In this document: positions 45,404 through 54,910 of the stretch, one piece after another
Layout: each line of letters opens with the position of its first letter
Position numbering within the stretch: the first letter of the stretch is position 1
Source: Rhodophyticola sp. CCM32
Lineage (GTDB): Bacteria > Pseudomonadota > Alphaproteobacteria > Rhodobacterales > Rhodobacteraceae
DNA: 64,000 nt
Direction of reading: 5' to 3'
NCBI RefSeq assembly: GCF_004751985.1
Contig: NZ_CP038492.1
Coordinates: forward strand, 3,410,001-3,474,000
Notes under the pieces: generated by a model
What the model was told of the DNA's origin: nothing
Database searches by the model: none
Seen by the model: only the letters and a program-made list of their open reading frames with translations
Made by a program: the position numbers and the translations under genes

Positions 45404-47014
45404 TCAGGTCTGGTTTTGTGTCCCGTCAAGCGTGATCTGGCGCAGGTCTACCTGTGCCGGGTCCAGACCCTGGGCGCCGGACACCTGTAAAACCACCTTG
45501 CCATCCAGCAGAATATCGGCCCCAAACCCATCAGTGAAATCCACCACTGTGATCACCGGGTTCGGGGTCTGATCCGGGTCATACAGAACCTCGATCACAT
45601 CCTCGGACGGGTTGAAATCGGTGACAACAGGGGCAGGGTCGTCAGCGTCCAGATATCCGCCCGAGCTGAGCAGATCGGCGCCATCGCCCCCGGTAACGGT
45701 ATCGCCCGCCCCGGCAAGTATCGTGTCATCGCCCTCGCCGCCATTCAGAATATCCCCCTGATCCTCGTCAAACGGGCCGAATGGAGCCGCGCCGCCGGCA
45801 AAGGTGCCGTCCAGCCGGTCATCCCCGGCCCCGCCCTCCAGCGTGTCGCTGCCAAACCCGCCTTGCAGATAATCATTGCCCGCCCCGCCAGACAGGGCAT
45901 CATCCCCGGCCCCGCCGAAAAGCAGATCGGAACCGTCATCGCCGCTCAACGTATCGGCGCCATCACCCCCGGCCAGAAAGTCATGACCGGTGCCGCCGTC
46001 AAGCCTGTCATCCCCGTCATCGCCATAGATCTCATCATGGCCTGCATTGCCCTTAAGCGTATCGTCCCCCTCATCCCCGAATATCGCATCATTCCCGGTG
46101 CTGCCGGTGATCAGGTCACCCCCTGCGCCGCCGGTCAGGGCGTCATGACCCCCCTGGCCCAGAATATTGGCCATGCCTGCACGACCGGTGATCAGATCAT
46201 GGCCGGTTCCCCCTTCCAGCAGGTCGTCACCCGTGTAGGCCTCTGGCGTGTCTTCCCCGTCACCATTGCCCGAAATGATCTCTGGATCGGTTCCGGTGGC
46301 GACCAGATCAATATCATCCGCGCTGACCCCGGTGGTGTCGCGCAACACGGCCATCACCACATCGCCGGACCGGATCACGGTGCTGCCGTCCATGCTGTCT
46401 GTGTCGAGGGTGATGTCGGGCAGGGTGCTGGGACCGGTGTCGAATTCCAGGACCAGCCGGTCGATGGATGGCTGAAAATCGGTGATCACGGGGGCAGGCT
46501 GATCCGGGTCCTGATCTGCATCATGGACCGTATAGAAAGTGTCACTGCCCGCACCGCCACTGGCCAGATCGGCCGAAGTCACAATCAGATCGTCGCTGCC
46601 ATCGCCGCCCTCCAGCGTGTCGGCCCCGTCACCGCCATGCAGCCAGTCCATCCCGTCGCCACCCTGCAGAAGATCGTCCCCGCTGCCGCCCTCCAGCGCA
46701 TCATTGCCCGCCCCACCGGTCAGGGTATCGTTCCCGTCGCGGCCAAACAGATCGTCATTGCCGCCCATCCCGTCCAGCAGATTATCCTCTGCATCGCCCT
46801 TCAGCGTGTCATCGCCGGGGCCGGGTATTGTGTCGTCTTCATCAGAATCAGCGATGAAATCGCCTGTCTCCTCCGGCGGTTTCCCGGTTGTCGCATCTTC
46901 CGGCCCATCGGTTTCCGCATCATCGTCACGGGGGGTGTTGATATCCCCGGTAATCATCTCTCCCGCTGCATATCCTGCACAGAGCAGTGCAACCAAACCG
47001 GCAGCAAACAACAT
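45404..47014 (-). CDS. RTX-repeat calcium-binding protein with N-terminal membrane segment (paralogue 2)
   Basis: A 536-residue paralogue of the gene at 43667. MLFAAGLVALLCAGYAAGEM is the hydrophobic start, followed by an acidic linker. Two RTX blocks (about 75-140 and 270-420) flank a middle domain with ITDFQPSIDRLVLEFDTGPS. The C-terminal domain DPDQTPNPVITVVDFTDGFG / ADILLDGKVVLQVSGAQGLD matches the paralogue closely. AAGGA is eight bases before the ATG at 47014, better than an upstream TTG at 47035. Function is unknown. Type I secretion is possible but the N-terminal segment is unusual for that route. Confidence 0.88.
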   Translation of the reverse strand: MLFAAGLVALLCAGYAAGEMITGDINTPRDDDAETDGPEDATTGKPPEETGDFIADSDEDDTIPGPGDDTLKGDAEDNLLDGMGGNDDLFGRDGNDTLTGGAGNDALEGGSGDDLLQGGDGMDWLHGGDGADTLEGGDGSDDLIVTSADLASGGAGSDTFYTVHDADQDPDQPAPVITDFQPSIDRLVLEFDTGPSTLPDITLDTDSMDGSTVIRSGDVVMAVLRDTTGVSADDIDLVATGTDPEIISGNGDGEDTPEAYTGDDLLEGGTGHDLITGRAGMANILGQGGHDALTGGAGGDLITGSTGNDAIFGDEGDDTLKGNAGHDEIYGDDGDDRLDGGTGHDFLAGGDGADTLSGDDGSDLLFGGAGDDALSGGAGNDYLQGGFGSDTLEGGAGDDRLDGTFAGGAAPFGPFDEDQGDILNGGEGDDTILAGAGDTVTGGDGADLLSSGGYLDADDPAPVVTDFNPSEDVIEVLYDPDQTPNPVITVVDFTDGFGADILLDGKVVLQVSGAQGLDPAQVDLRQITLDGTQNQT

Positions 47015-47418
47015 TTTCGGGTCCTTACTCAGCAAACATGATCAGATCAGACGGTGGCGTGGCCTTCGTCATTCTGACGATGTCCGGCAGGACAGACGGT
47101 GCCCTGGCCATTCGAAGCCGGGCAAAAGGGGCAGAGAGGCATGACCCCAGGCCATGATCCCAGCCCGCCCTTTCAACAATCTGAAAGGAGGCCAGATATC
47201 TTTACCACATTCAAAGGGCTATTGGGGCAATTTTGAAAGGCTTGGTTAATCATATGGCGCGGCGATGGCTGCGGATCGGTTTCGCACTTTCCTTTCGCAG
47301 CAAAACCCCCTATACGCGCGCATCCGCTCCGGATGGGGCGGTGAAATCTCCACGGGCCTTGCTGGACGACATCCCGGCCTGCGCCATTCCTTTTCCCCTA
47401 ACCTTCAAGGAGACCCCG
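47015..47418. promoter_or_regulatory. 404-base gap upstream of rpsO
   Basis: This gap separates the divergent RTX gene from rpsO. Its middle third is AT-rich. A CTATAC hexamer at 47310-47315 is a plausible -10 for rpsO, but a matching -35 is poor. A frame open from 47233 runs into rpsO and is not itself a gene. The last bases hold AAGGAG, the rpsO ribosome binding site. I see no RNA gene or repeat here. Confidence 0.35.
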
Positions 47419-47688
47419 ATGTCGATCACTGCCGAAGAAAAAGCCCGCGTGATGAAAGAATACGCAACCAAGGATGGCGACACCGGTTCGCCCGAAGTGC
47501 AGGTTGCGATCCTCAGCTCGCGGATTGCCACGCTGACCGAGCATTTCAAGACGCATAAGAAAGACAATCACTCCCGCCGCGGGCTGTTGATGATGGTCGC
47601 CCAGCGTCGCAAATTGCTGGATTACCTCAAAGGCAAGGAAGAGGCCCGGTATCAGTCGCTGATCCAGCGTCTGGGCCTGCGCCGCTGA
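47419..47688 (+). CDS. rpsO: 30S ribosomal protein S15
   Basis: An 89-residue ribosomal protein that binds 16S rRNA helices 20-22 in the platform. [20 protein letters not shown] begins the standard alphaproteobacterial form. The signature segment includes [20 protein letters not shown], followed by [26 protein letters not shown] precedes the ATG. An intrinsic terminator and then pnp follow, the conserved rpsO-pnp order in which S15 and PNPase expression are linked. Confidence 0.98.
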   Translation: MSITAEEKARVMKEYATKDGDTGSPEVQVAILSSRIATLTEHFKTHKKDNHSRRGLLMMVAQRRKLLDYLKGKEEARYQSLIQRLGLRR

Positions 47689-47707
47689 CAGACCAACCCG
47701 AATGACG

Positions 47708-47729
47708 CGCGCCCCATGGGGCGCGTTTT
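47708..47729 (+). terminator. Intrinsic terminator between rpsO and pnp
   Basis: A perfect 8-bp GC stem (CGCGCCCC / GGGGCGCG) with a two-base AT centre is followed directly by TTTT. This is a textbook rho-independent form twenty bases after the rpsO stop. It may be partly read through to pnp. Confidence 0.8.
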
Positions 47730-47858
47730 CACATCCGATGCCACCTCATGCAGGCCCCGCATGCGGGTGGCGGATGAAGACGAAAACGGGGCCACGGGCA
47801 TACGGCCCGTATGAAACAGGCCAAAGGGATACGCCCGAGGCCAGACATAGGAACAGAA

Positions 47859-49994
47859 ATGTTTAACGAAGTAAAAAAATCCATGGAGTGGGGCGAAGAA
47901 ACGCTGACACTCGAAACGGGTAAGGTTGCCCGCCAGGCCGATGGCTCGGTCATTGCAACCCTTGGTGAAACCAGCGTCATGGCCAATGTGACCTTCGCCA
48001 AATCCCCCAAGCCGGGGCAGGATTTCTTCCCGCTGACCGTGCATTATCAGGAAAAATATTATGCCGCCGGTAAAGTGCCAGGCGGTTTTTTCAAGCGTGA
48101 GGCACGCCCGACGGAAAAGGAAACGCTGACCGCCCGGTTGATCGACCGGCCGATCCGTCCGCTGTTCGTGCCCGGCTTCAAACATGAAGTGCTGGTGATG
48201 TGCACCGTGCTGAGCCATGATCTGGTCAATGACCCGGATATGGTTGCGATGATTGCCGCATCAGCCGCGCTGACGATTTCGGGCGCGCCCTTCATGGGCC
48301 CGATTGCCGGTGCCCGCGTGGGCTATGAGGATGGCGAATACATCCTGAACCCGACGGTTGATGACATGCATCAGCTGCGCATGAACCCCGATCAGCGTCT
48401 GGACCTTGTTGTTGCCGGCACCAAGGACGCGGTGATGATGGTCGAATCCGAAGCTTATGAGCTGACCGAGACCGAAATGCTTGGCGCGGTGAATTTCGCC
48501 CATGAGCAGATTCAGCCGGTGATCGACCTGATCATCGCGCTGGCCGAAGACGCCGCAAAAGAGCCGTTTGACTTCCAGGCACCGGATTTTTCCGATCTCT
48601 CTGCTGCCGTGAAAGCCGCAGGTGAGGAAAAAATCCGCGCCGCCTATGCGATCACCGACAAGCAGGACCGGACCACCGCCCTGTCAGAAGCCAAAGCCGC
48701 GATCATCGAGGCCTTGACAGAAGAGCAGCAGGAAGATGCCAATCTTGGCTCTGCCCTGAAAAAGCTTGAAGCCTCTGTGCTGCGTGGCGATGTGGTCAAA
48801 ACCGGCAAACGTATCGACGGTCGTGCGCTGGATACAGTGCGCCCCATCGTGTCCGAGGTCGGCATCCTGCCGCGCACCCATGGCTCGGCCCTGTTCACCC
48901 GGGGGGAGACACAAGGCCTGGTGGTCACCACATTGGGCACCGGCGATGACGAGCAGATGATCGATGCGCTGCATGGCACGTTCCGGTCCAATTTCCTTTT
49001 GCATTATAACTTCCCGCCCTATTCGGTCGGTGAAGCCGGTCGTGTGGGCCCTCCGGGCCGGCGTGAAATCGGGCATGGGAAACTGGCCTGGCGTGCGTTG
49101 CAGGCCGTTCTGCCCGCGCCCACGGATTTCCCCTACACGATCCGCGTTGTCTCCGAGATCACTGAATCCAACGGCTCTTCCTCCATGGCGTCCGTCTGCG
49201 GTGGGTCGCTGTCGATGATGGATGCGGGTGTGCCGCTGAAATCACCGGTGGCCGGTGTCGCCATGGGTCTGATTCTGGAGGATGATGGCTCTTACGCGGT
49301 TCTGACCGACATCCTGGGGGATGAAGACCACCTGGGCGATATGGATTTCAAGGTTGCGGGCACCGAAAACGGCATCACATCCCTGCAGATGGATATCAAG
49401 GTTGCGGGCATCACGCCCGAGATCATGGAGAAGGCTCTGGCCCAGGCTAAAGACGGCCGGATGCATATCCTGAACGAGATGGCCAATGCCCTGACCGAAG
49501 GCCGGTCGGAATTTTCGGCCCACGCCCCGCGGATTGAGACGATGCAGGTGCCCACCGACAAGATCCGTGAAGTGATCGGGTCCGGTGGCAAGGTCATCCG
49601 CGAGATTGTCGAGGTGTCGGGTGCCAAGGTCGATATCAACGATGATGGCATCATCAAGATCGCCTCGGCCAATGCGGATTCGATCGCCAAAGCCTATGAG
49701 ATGATCCATTCCATCGTGGCCGAGCCCGAGGAAGGCAAAATCTACAAAGGCAAGGTCGTGAAGATCGTCGATTTCGGCGCCTTCGTGAATTTCTTCGGCA
49801 AACGCGACGGGCTGGTTCATGTCAGCCAGATCGAAAACCGCCGTCTGAACCACCCTTCCGACGTCCTCAAAGAGGGTCAGGAAGTCTGGGTCAAACTTCT
49901 TGGCTTCGATGATCGCGGCAAGGTGAGGCTGGCGATGAAAATGGTCAACCAGGACACTGGCGAAGAACAGGCCAGGGAGGAGGCGGCCGACTAA
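47859..49994 (+). CDS. pnp: Polyribonucleotide nucleotidyltransferase (PNPase)
   Basis: A 711-residue phosphorolytic 3'-5' exoribonuclease of the degradosome. Two RNase PH domains (about 1-230 and 310-545) flank a helical segment. Landmarks are [59 protein letters not shown] and [19 protein letters not shown]. The KH domain has [13 protein letters not shown] and the S1 domain [26 protein letters not shown] precedes the ATG at 47859; the upstream ATG at 47811 is less typical. A terminator follows. Confidence 0.98.
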   Translation: MFNEVKKSMEWGEETLTLETGKVARQADGSVIATLGETSVMANVTFAKSPKPGQDFFPLTVHYQEKYYAAGKVPGGFFKREARPTEKETLTARLIDRPIRPLFVPGFKHEVLVMCTVLSHDLVNDPDMVAMIAASAALTISGAPFMGPIAGARVGYEDGEYILNPTVDDMHQLRMNPDQRLDLVVAGTKDAVMMVESEAYELTETEMLGAVNFAHEQIQPVIDLIIALAEDAAKEPFDFQAPDFSDLSAAVKAAGEEKIRAAYAITDKQDRTTALSEAKAAIIEALTEEQQEDANLGSALKKLEASVLRGDVVKTGKRIDGRALDTVRPIVSEVGILPRTHGSALFTRGETQGLVVTTLGTGDDEQMIDALHGTFRSNFLLHYNFPPYSVGEAGRVGPPGRREIGHGKLAWRALQAVLPAPTDFPYTIRVVSEITESNGSSSMASVCGGSLSMMDAGVPLKSPVAGVAMGLILEDDGSYAVLTDILGDEDHLGDMDFKVAGTENGITSLQMDIKVAGITPEIMEKALAQAKDGRMHILNEMANALTEGRSEFSAHAPRIETMQVPTDKIREVIGSGGKVIREIVEVSGAKVDINDDGIIKIASANADSIAKAYEMIHSIVAEPEEGKIYKGKVVKIVDFGAFVNFFGKRDGLVHVSQIENRRLNHPSDVLKEGQEVWVKLLGFDDRGKVRLAMKMVNQDTGEEQAREEAAD

Positions 49995-50021
49995 GGCCGG
50001 CCATTTATCCCGAACATGTCC

Positions 50022-50057
50022 AACACCCCGCAAGAGAGTATCCTGCGGGGTGTTTTC
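50022..50057 (+). terminator. Intrinsic terminator after pnp
   Basis: An 11-bp perfect stem (AACACCCCGCA / TGCGGGGTGTT) with an 11-base loop is followed by a short T-rich run. It lies 27 bases after the pnp stop. This is a good rho-independent terminator. Confidence 0.8.
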
Positions 50058-50079
50058 TATAGTATCTTTCCGAATAGCT

Positions 50080-50137
50080 GATACGCGGCACTGGGTGGAA
50101 AACTCGAGTTTTCCACACGGAATTCTGGAGAATTCCG
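50080..50137. repeat. Dispersed double-palindrome repeat, family 1 copy D (inverted order)
   Basis: A perfect 22-base palindrome with half-arm GTGGAAAACTC (50095-50116) is followed by CGGAATTCT / AGAATTCCG with a GG loop (50118-50137). The order is opposite to copies A and B, so the element is inverted here. On the minus strand its tail (CCACCCAGTGCCGCGTATC) resembles that of copy A. It sits between the pnp terminator and aqpZ. Confidence 0.8.
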
Positions 50138-50292
50138 GCGCTTGGGGGTTGTGACACATCCAGCCTGATTCCGGTGGCAAAGCAGGTTTTGATGCGCATT
50201 GCATAAACTTCCCCTTTCTCCAAAGGGGGAATGGCGTAATCTGACAGTCTGATACGCCTGTCGCGCATCACGTTTCAAAAGGGGGGGTTGAT

Positions 50293-50994
50293 ATGAAAAA
50301 ACCAATCGCAGAATTTATCGGGACATTTACTCTGGTCTTTCTGGGCTGTGGCGCTGCCGTAATCGCAGGCGCTGATGGCATGACCGGGGTTGGTCTGACC
50401 GGTATCAGTCTGGCCTTTGGTCTGGCTTTGATTGGCATGGCCTACGGGATCGGCCCCGTATCGGGCTGCCATATCAACCCTGCGGTCACACTTGGTGCCG
50501 TAGTGGCGGGCCGGATGCCGCCGGGGGAGGCGCCGGCCTATATCCTTGCCCAGATCGCGGGCGGCGTGGTGGGGGCCTTCACCCTGATGCTGATCGCGAC
50601 CGGGCAGGGCGCGGGGTATGATCTGGCCATCAACGGGCTGGGCCAGAATGGATGGGGCCCCGGGTATCTGGGCGAATACTCTCTTGTCGCCGCCCTGATC
50701 TTCGAGATTGTCGCGACCTTTCTTTTCCTCGTGGTGATCCTTGGGGCAACCGGCCCGTCCGCGCCGCAGGGTTTTGCCGGTCTGGCCATCGGTCTGGCCC
50801 TTGTGGTGATCCATCTGGTGGGCATCAAGGTGACCGGCGTTTCGGTCAATCCTGCCCGTTCCATCGGCCCGGCGTTGTTTGTCGGTGGCACCGCGCTTGC
50901 GCAGCTGTGGCTTTTCATCATCGCACCGGTCATCGGCGCGGTTGCTGCGGGGTTTCTGTTTAAATCCGGGGTGTTGGAGCCAGAGGCACGCTGA
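50293..50994 (+). CDS. aqpZ: Aquaporin Z family channel
   Basis: A 233-residue MIP-family channel with six membrane helices. Both NPA half-helices are visible: SGCHINPAVTLGAVVAG (about residue 63) and VSVNPARSIGPALFVGG (about residue 184), the latter with the selectivity-filter arginine. MKKPIAEFIGTFTLVFLGCG is a typical start. The spacing and the small residues favour a water-selective AqpZ over a glycerol facilitator, as inference. The promoter probably lies in the 155 bases after repeat copy D. Confidence 0.94.
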   Translation: MKKPIAEFIGTFTLVFLGCGAAVIAGADGMTGVGLTGISLAFGLALIGMAYGIGPVSGCHINPAVTLGAVVAGRMPPGEAPAYILAQIAGGVVGAFTLMLIATGQGAGYDLAINGLGQNGWGPGYLGEYSLVAALIFEIVATFLFLVVILGATGPSAPQGFAGLAIGLALVVIHLVGIKVTGVSVNPARSIGPALFVGGTALAQLWLFIIAPVIGAVAAGFLFKSGVLEPEAR

Positions 50995-51084
50995 CCGAAA
51001 AGTGACCGGGCCGGGGTTGCGGGACAAGGGCGATCCCGGCCAGTATACGGCATATATTTTTTTACGAAGCATTGAGGTTTCAGG

Positions 51085-51696
51085 ATGCTGACCCGCCGCC
51101 ATTTCATCATCACCGGGGCCGCATTGGCCGCCACACCCGTTTTCGGACAGGATGCCGTTGGTTTCGACGCCGATATTGAACGCCAGCCACCCCAGGGCCC
51201 AAACCCCTGGGGTTTGAATGAACGTTTCATGCCCACCATTGTCGAGGCGCGCGCCGGTCTGACCCCGGGTGATATCCATGTGGATCCGGTGGCCCGCTAT
51301 CTCTATCTGATCAATGAAGACGGGTTGACCGCGCGACGGTATGGCGTGGCCGTGGGCCGGTCGGGCCTGCAAAGCCCCGGCACCTATACGATCCGGCGCA
51401 AGGTGGAATGGCCCGGCTGGACGCCCACCGCCGCGATGATCGCGCGGGAGCCGCATATCTATGCCCAATATGCCGATGGTGTCGCAGGCGGCCCCGACAG
51501 CCCCCTGGGCGCGCGCGCGCTTTATCTTTATCGGGGCAGTCGCGACACATATCTGCGCATCCATGGCACGCCGCAGCCCTGGTCGATTGGCACCTCGGCG
51601 TCATCGGGATGTGTGCGGATGGTCAATGAACATGTGATTGACCTGTACCCACGGGTTCCTACGGGCACCACCGTCACTCTGCACGCGCCGGTCTGA
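51085..51696 (+). CDS. L,D-transpeptidase (YkuD domain), exported
   Basis: A 203-residue periplasmic enzyme. MLTRRHFIITGAALAATPVF is a signal peptide with a twin-arginine pattern (TRRHFI), suggesting Tat export. The YkuD domain has DPVARYLYLINEDGLTARRY, YRGSRDTYLRIHGTPQPWSI, and the catalytic segment GTSASSGCVRMVNEHVIDLY with the nucleophile cysteine. Such enzymes make 3-3 peptidoglycan cross-links or attach lipoproteins. The next gene, convergent, is a lytic transglycosylase, so the pair may act on the cell wall. Confidence 0.92.
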   Translation: MLTRRHFIITGAALAATPVFGQDAVGFDADIERQPPQGPNPWGLNERFMPTIVEARAGLTPGDIHVDPVARYLYLINEDGLTARRYGVAVGRSGLQSPGTYTIRRKVEWPGWTPTAAMIAREPHIYAQYADGVAGGPDSPLGARALYLYRGSRDTYLRIHGTPQPWSIGTSASSGCVRMVNEHVIDLYPRVPTGTTVTLHAPV

Positions 51697-51716
51697 TCTG
51701 ACTGGCGCCCCTTAAC

Positions 51717-53651
51717 TCATCGCATATTCAGCCGCTCGGTAAGCGCGGGCGGGGCCAGATTTCCGGTCAGTTGTGCCTCATAGATTGCCAGGCTTTCGGT
51801 CACGCGCATGATGTAATTGCGGGTTTCGCTGAAGGGGATCGCCTCGATCCAGTCGATCACGTCAACCGCCTCGCTGCGCGGATCGCCAAAGCGTTCAATC
51901 CAGGCGCGGGCCCGGCTTGGCCCGGCATTATAGGCCGCGGCCAGCAAAATCGGGTTCGATCCGAATTCCCCGGTCAGATCGGCAAGATAGCTTGACCCGA
52001 GGCGGGCATTATAGGCCGGGTCGCTCAACAACCGGGCCTCGCTGAAACCAAGCCCCAGGCGATTGGCCTGATCGCGGCCCGTGCCCGGCATCACCTGCAT
52101 CAGACCGATGGCCCCGGCCGAGCTGATCACGCCGGGGTCAAATTCGGATTCGCGGCGCGCGATGGACAGGTTCAGGCTGGGCGGCGCTGCAAGGTCGGCC
52201 CGGGCCAGATCGGTGACCGGGTAATAGGCGCGCATGATCTCATAGCCCTGCTGCGCAGCGCGTTTGGCGATCATCAGGGCGATATGCGGATTGCCGAGAT
52301 CAAGGGCAAGATCGCCCAACTGCCCGGCCTGGTTCCGGTTCAGGCTTTCGGTCAGATGGGTCAGAAACCGCTCTGCCAGATCAACCTGTCCGCCTTCATA
52401 GAGCACCAGCGCCGCACGCAGGACAGAGGAACCCATGAAAGGCGCTTGGCGCCAGTCGCCAAAGGTCTCATCCGCCAGAAAATGCGGATCGCTGGGCAGG
52501 TTGCCACGCTCGGCGGCAAGCTGGCCATAAAAGCTGGACTGGTACTGCGCCCCAAGGGCATAGGCTTCGGCTGCCTGATCGCTCTCGCCTGCGGCCTCAT
52601 AGGCGCGGCCCAGCCAATACCCCGCCCGGCCCATGCTGATCGGTGAAAAAACCACATCCCGGAAGTTGCTGAAATGACGTATGGCCTGTTCGGGGTCTCC
52701 CATCCGCAAGGCGGCATAGCCGGCAATCCATTCCAGATCCGCATAGCGTATATAATCATCGTCAGGGTCAATATGGTGGGGGGACGCGATGTTATAGGCA
52801 CCTGCGAAATCCCCTTCCCGCAGCACATCGCGGGCCAGCGATGCACGGCGGTTTCCCCAGGCGGCGGGGCGGCCCAAAGCCTCGGAGGAGGTGCTGGTGG
52901 CGCGCATCAGATCCGCCGCCGTATCCCAGAACCCGGAGCGGACCCGCCAGAGCATCCGTTCATAGGCAAGGCCGGGATCGGATTGCAGATTGTCGGGCAC
53001 GGCGGCGACCAGTGTATCGACACCGACCCTGCGCGCGCGCAGGCCAATCCGCGCCTCGGCCAGGGCCTGCCAGCCTTCGGGAACAAAACGTTCCATCTGT
53101 TGGGCGCGGTTTTCCTCCCCCTCCCACAGCAGGTTGTCAAGCCGGGCGATGTGGTGATCGCGCAGGATCGGGCCGTATTCCGCCAGAATGGTCTCGATCT
53201 CGCCGGTGGTCAGGGTCATGGTTGTCCAGGCGCGGATGATCTCGGCCTGTGCCGCACCGGTGTCGCCCGCCGTGTTCAGCGCTTCGGCCAGACGCAAGGA
53301 CCCGGTTCCGGTTTCCGGCGGCTGCGGCGAGAAATAATCCATGACGGTGGCCGGGTCGGCGCCCTGGGGGATATTGCGCTCCCCCCGCGCGCGCAGCAGC
53401 GGCAGGCCGGGCCAATCCCCGTTGCGATCAAGAAAATCGACATATTCATCAAAGCGCCCCTGGCGCGCGCGCAATCGGGCCCAGGTGACCACATCGCGCC
53501 CGGCTTCATCCTCGATCCGGGCGGCGGCCTGGGCTGCAAGGTCAAAATCCTGCGCGCCGATGGCGGCCAGCGCCACACCGATCGCGTCGGGGTTGGCCTT
53601 GGCCTGCAGGGTGCTGAGTGCGACAACAGTCGCAAGGAAAAAGGCGCGCAT
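51717..53651 (-). CDS. Lytic murein transglycosylase (SLT domain)
   Basis: A 644-residue periplasmic enzyme with signal peptide MRAFFLATVVALSTLQAKAN. A long alpha-helical region with TPR-like helices (about 30-470) is followed by a lysozyme-like SLT domain: IARRESEFDPGVISSAGAIG (catalytic glutamate in RESEFD), LMQVMPGTGRDQANRLGL and LLAAAYNAGPSRARAWIERF. The layout matches the Slt70 superhelical family. It cleaves glycan strands to 1,6-anhydromuropeptides. It converges with the L,D-transpeptidase and is divergent from dapA. Confidence 0.94.
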   Translation of the reverse strand: MRAFFLATVVALSTLQAKANPDAIGVALAAIGAQDFDLAAQAAARIEDEAGRDVVTWARLRARQGRFDEYVDFLDRNGDWPGLPLLRARGERNIPQGADPATVMDYFSPQPPETGTGSLRLAEALNTAGDTGAAQAEIIRAWTTMTLTTGEIETILAEYGPILRDHHIARLDNLLWEGEENRAQQMERFVPEGWQALAEARIGLRARRVGVDTLVAAVPDNLQSDPGLAYERMLWRVRSGFWDTAADLMRATSTSSEALGRPAAWGNRRASLARDVLREGDFAGAYNIASPHHIDPDDDYIRYADLEWIAGYAALRMGDPEQAIRHFSNFRDVVFSPISMGRAGYWLGRAYEAAGESDQAAEAYALGAQYQSSFYGQLAAERGNLPSDPHFLADETFGDWRQAPFMGSSVLRAALVLYEGGQVDLAERFLTHLTESLNRNQAGQLGDLALDLGNPHIALMIAKRAAQQGYEIMRAYYPVTDLARADLAAPPSLNLSIARRESEFDPGVISSAGAIGLMQVMPGTGRDQANRLGLGFSEARLLSDPAYNARLGSSYLADLTGEFGSNPILLAAAYNAGPSRARAWIERFGDPRSEAVDVIDWIEAIPFSETRNYIMRVTESLAIYEAQLTGNLAPPALTERLNMR

Positions 53652-53793
53652 AAGGTTACTCCGAACTGCGAGTATATTAAGGATAGGGGGCCCGGGGGAT
53701 CATGCAACACACGAACTTGGCAATTCGTCCGCGTGGGGATAGTGTCCGCGCGATTTCGCCGATCCCGGCCCAACCCAGATAAGGAAGCGTGTG

Positions 53794-54666
53794 ATGTTCA
53801 AAGGCTCTTTGCCCGCATTGGTCACGCCGTTTGCAAACGGCGCGGTGGATTTTGACACGCTGAAAAAGCTGGTGGACTGGCATGTGACTGAGGGCAGCAA
53901 CGGATTGGTGCCCGTTGGCACAAGCGGGGAAAGTCCGACGCTCAGCCATGAGGAGCATGAGCAGGTCATCGCCACGGTGGTCGAAACCGCTGATGGCCGG
54001 GTGCCGGTGATTGCAGGTGCCGGGTCAAACAACACGGCCGAGGCGATCCGCTTTGTCGCGCATGCCAAAGAGGTTGGCGCCGATGCCGCCCTTGTGGTCA
54101 CGCCCTATTACAACAAGCCGACGCAACGCGGTCTGATTGCGCATTATGCGGCGCTGAACGAGATCGGGCTGCCGATCTTCATCTATAACATCCCCCCCCG
54201 GTCGGTCATCGACATGACGCCCGAGACGATGGGTGAACTGGCAAAACTGCCCTTTATCGTGGGGGTGAAAGACGCGACCGCAGATATCGCACGTGTGTCC
54301 AAGCAACGCGCAACCTGCGGCCCGGATTTCATTCAGCTTTCCGCCGAGGATGCCAGCGCGCTTGGCTTCAACGCCCATGGCGGGGTTGGCTGTATCTCGG
54401 TCACGGCCAATGTCGCGCCGCGCCTGTGTGCAGAGTTTCAGGCGGCGATTGCGAAAGGCGATTATGCCACCGCGCTGACCTATCAGGACCGTCTGATGCC
54501 CCTGCATGAGGCGATTTTCGTCGAACCGGGTGTATCAGGTGCGAAATATGCCCTGTCGGTTCTGGGCATGTGTTCCGATGAGGTGCGGCTGCCCCTGATG
54601 GGGCTGGAGGATGCCACAAAGGCGCAGATCAAAGACGCCATGCGCCATGCGGGTCTGATCAGTTGA
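53794..54666 (+). CDS. dapA: 4-hydroxy-tetrahydrodipicolinate synthase
   Basis: A 290-residue TIM-barrel enzyme that condenses pyruvate and aspartate semialdehyde. Seen: [55 protein letters not shown], the tyrosine in [14 protein letters not shown], and the Schiff-base lysine in [15 protein letters not shown] near residue 160. AAGGA lies eight bases from the ATG at 53794; the GTG just upstream is less likely. An intact eight-C run near 54192 keeps frame. The trmO fragment follows by one base. Confidence 0.96.
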   Translation: MFKGSLPALVTPFANGAVDFDTLKKLVDWHVTEGSNGLVPVGTSGESPTLSHEEHEQVIATVVETADGRVPVIAGAGSNNTAEAIRFVAHAKEVGADAALVVTPYYNKPTQRGLIAHYAALNEIGLPIFIYNIPPRSVIDMTPETMGELAKLPFIVGVKDATADIARVSKQRATCGPDFIQLSAEDASALGFNAHGGVGCISVTANVAPRLCAEFQAAIAKGDYATALTYQDRLMPLHEAIFVEPGVSGAKYALSVLGMCSDEVRLPLMGLEDATKAQIKDAMRHAGLIS

Positions 54667-54667
54667 G

Positions 54668-54910
54668 ATGACAGACCGGCGCGCGGGCGAGATTGCGCTG
54701 CCTTTTGATCCGGGGGATCGGGTTGCGGCAGGGTTGACCTTTACCGGGCATATCCGCTCCCCTGGTCGCAGGGCAATTGCCCCAGAAACATCCGTGCCGC
54801 GCGCGAGACCGGACAGGCGGTGCAGCTTCTCTATTGGGTGGATCGGGGGGAGCGTGACCTGCTTGTCCAACGGCCCGCCCATGCGGATGGCCCGCGCGGC
54901 ACCTATACCC
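54668..54910 (+). pseudogene. trmO (tRNA threonylcarbamoyladenosine methyltransferase) remnant, frameshifted and cut by IS6 element
   Basis: Start codon to about codon 30 reads MTDRRAGEIALPFDPGDRVA then AGLTFTGHIRSP. After a four-C run (54759-54762) the family frame continues one base off as WSQGNCPRNIRAARETGQAV, LLYWVDRGERDLLVQRPA and HADGPRGTYT. These are TrmO/TsaA blocks; intact proteins are about 150 or more residues and continue with an RSPxRPNPI-type segment. The insertion element begins at 54911 immediately after, so the C-terminal half is missing. The missing part is not found on the far side of the element. Confidence 0.75.

Noticed and set aside
43667..47014. Repeat-rich region as a CRISPR or tandem DNA satellite
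   Set aside because: The periodicity is a coding RTX nonapeptide in an open frame with varied codons, not identical direct repeats with spacers.
45863..47041. Long plus-strand frame over the RTX gene
   Set aside because: It is antisense to RTX repeats, and its periodic I-I-A/V-I-A-x pattern is simply the complement of the GGxGxD repeats.
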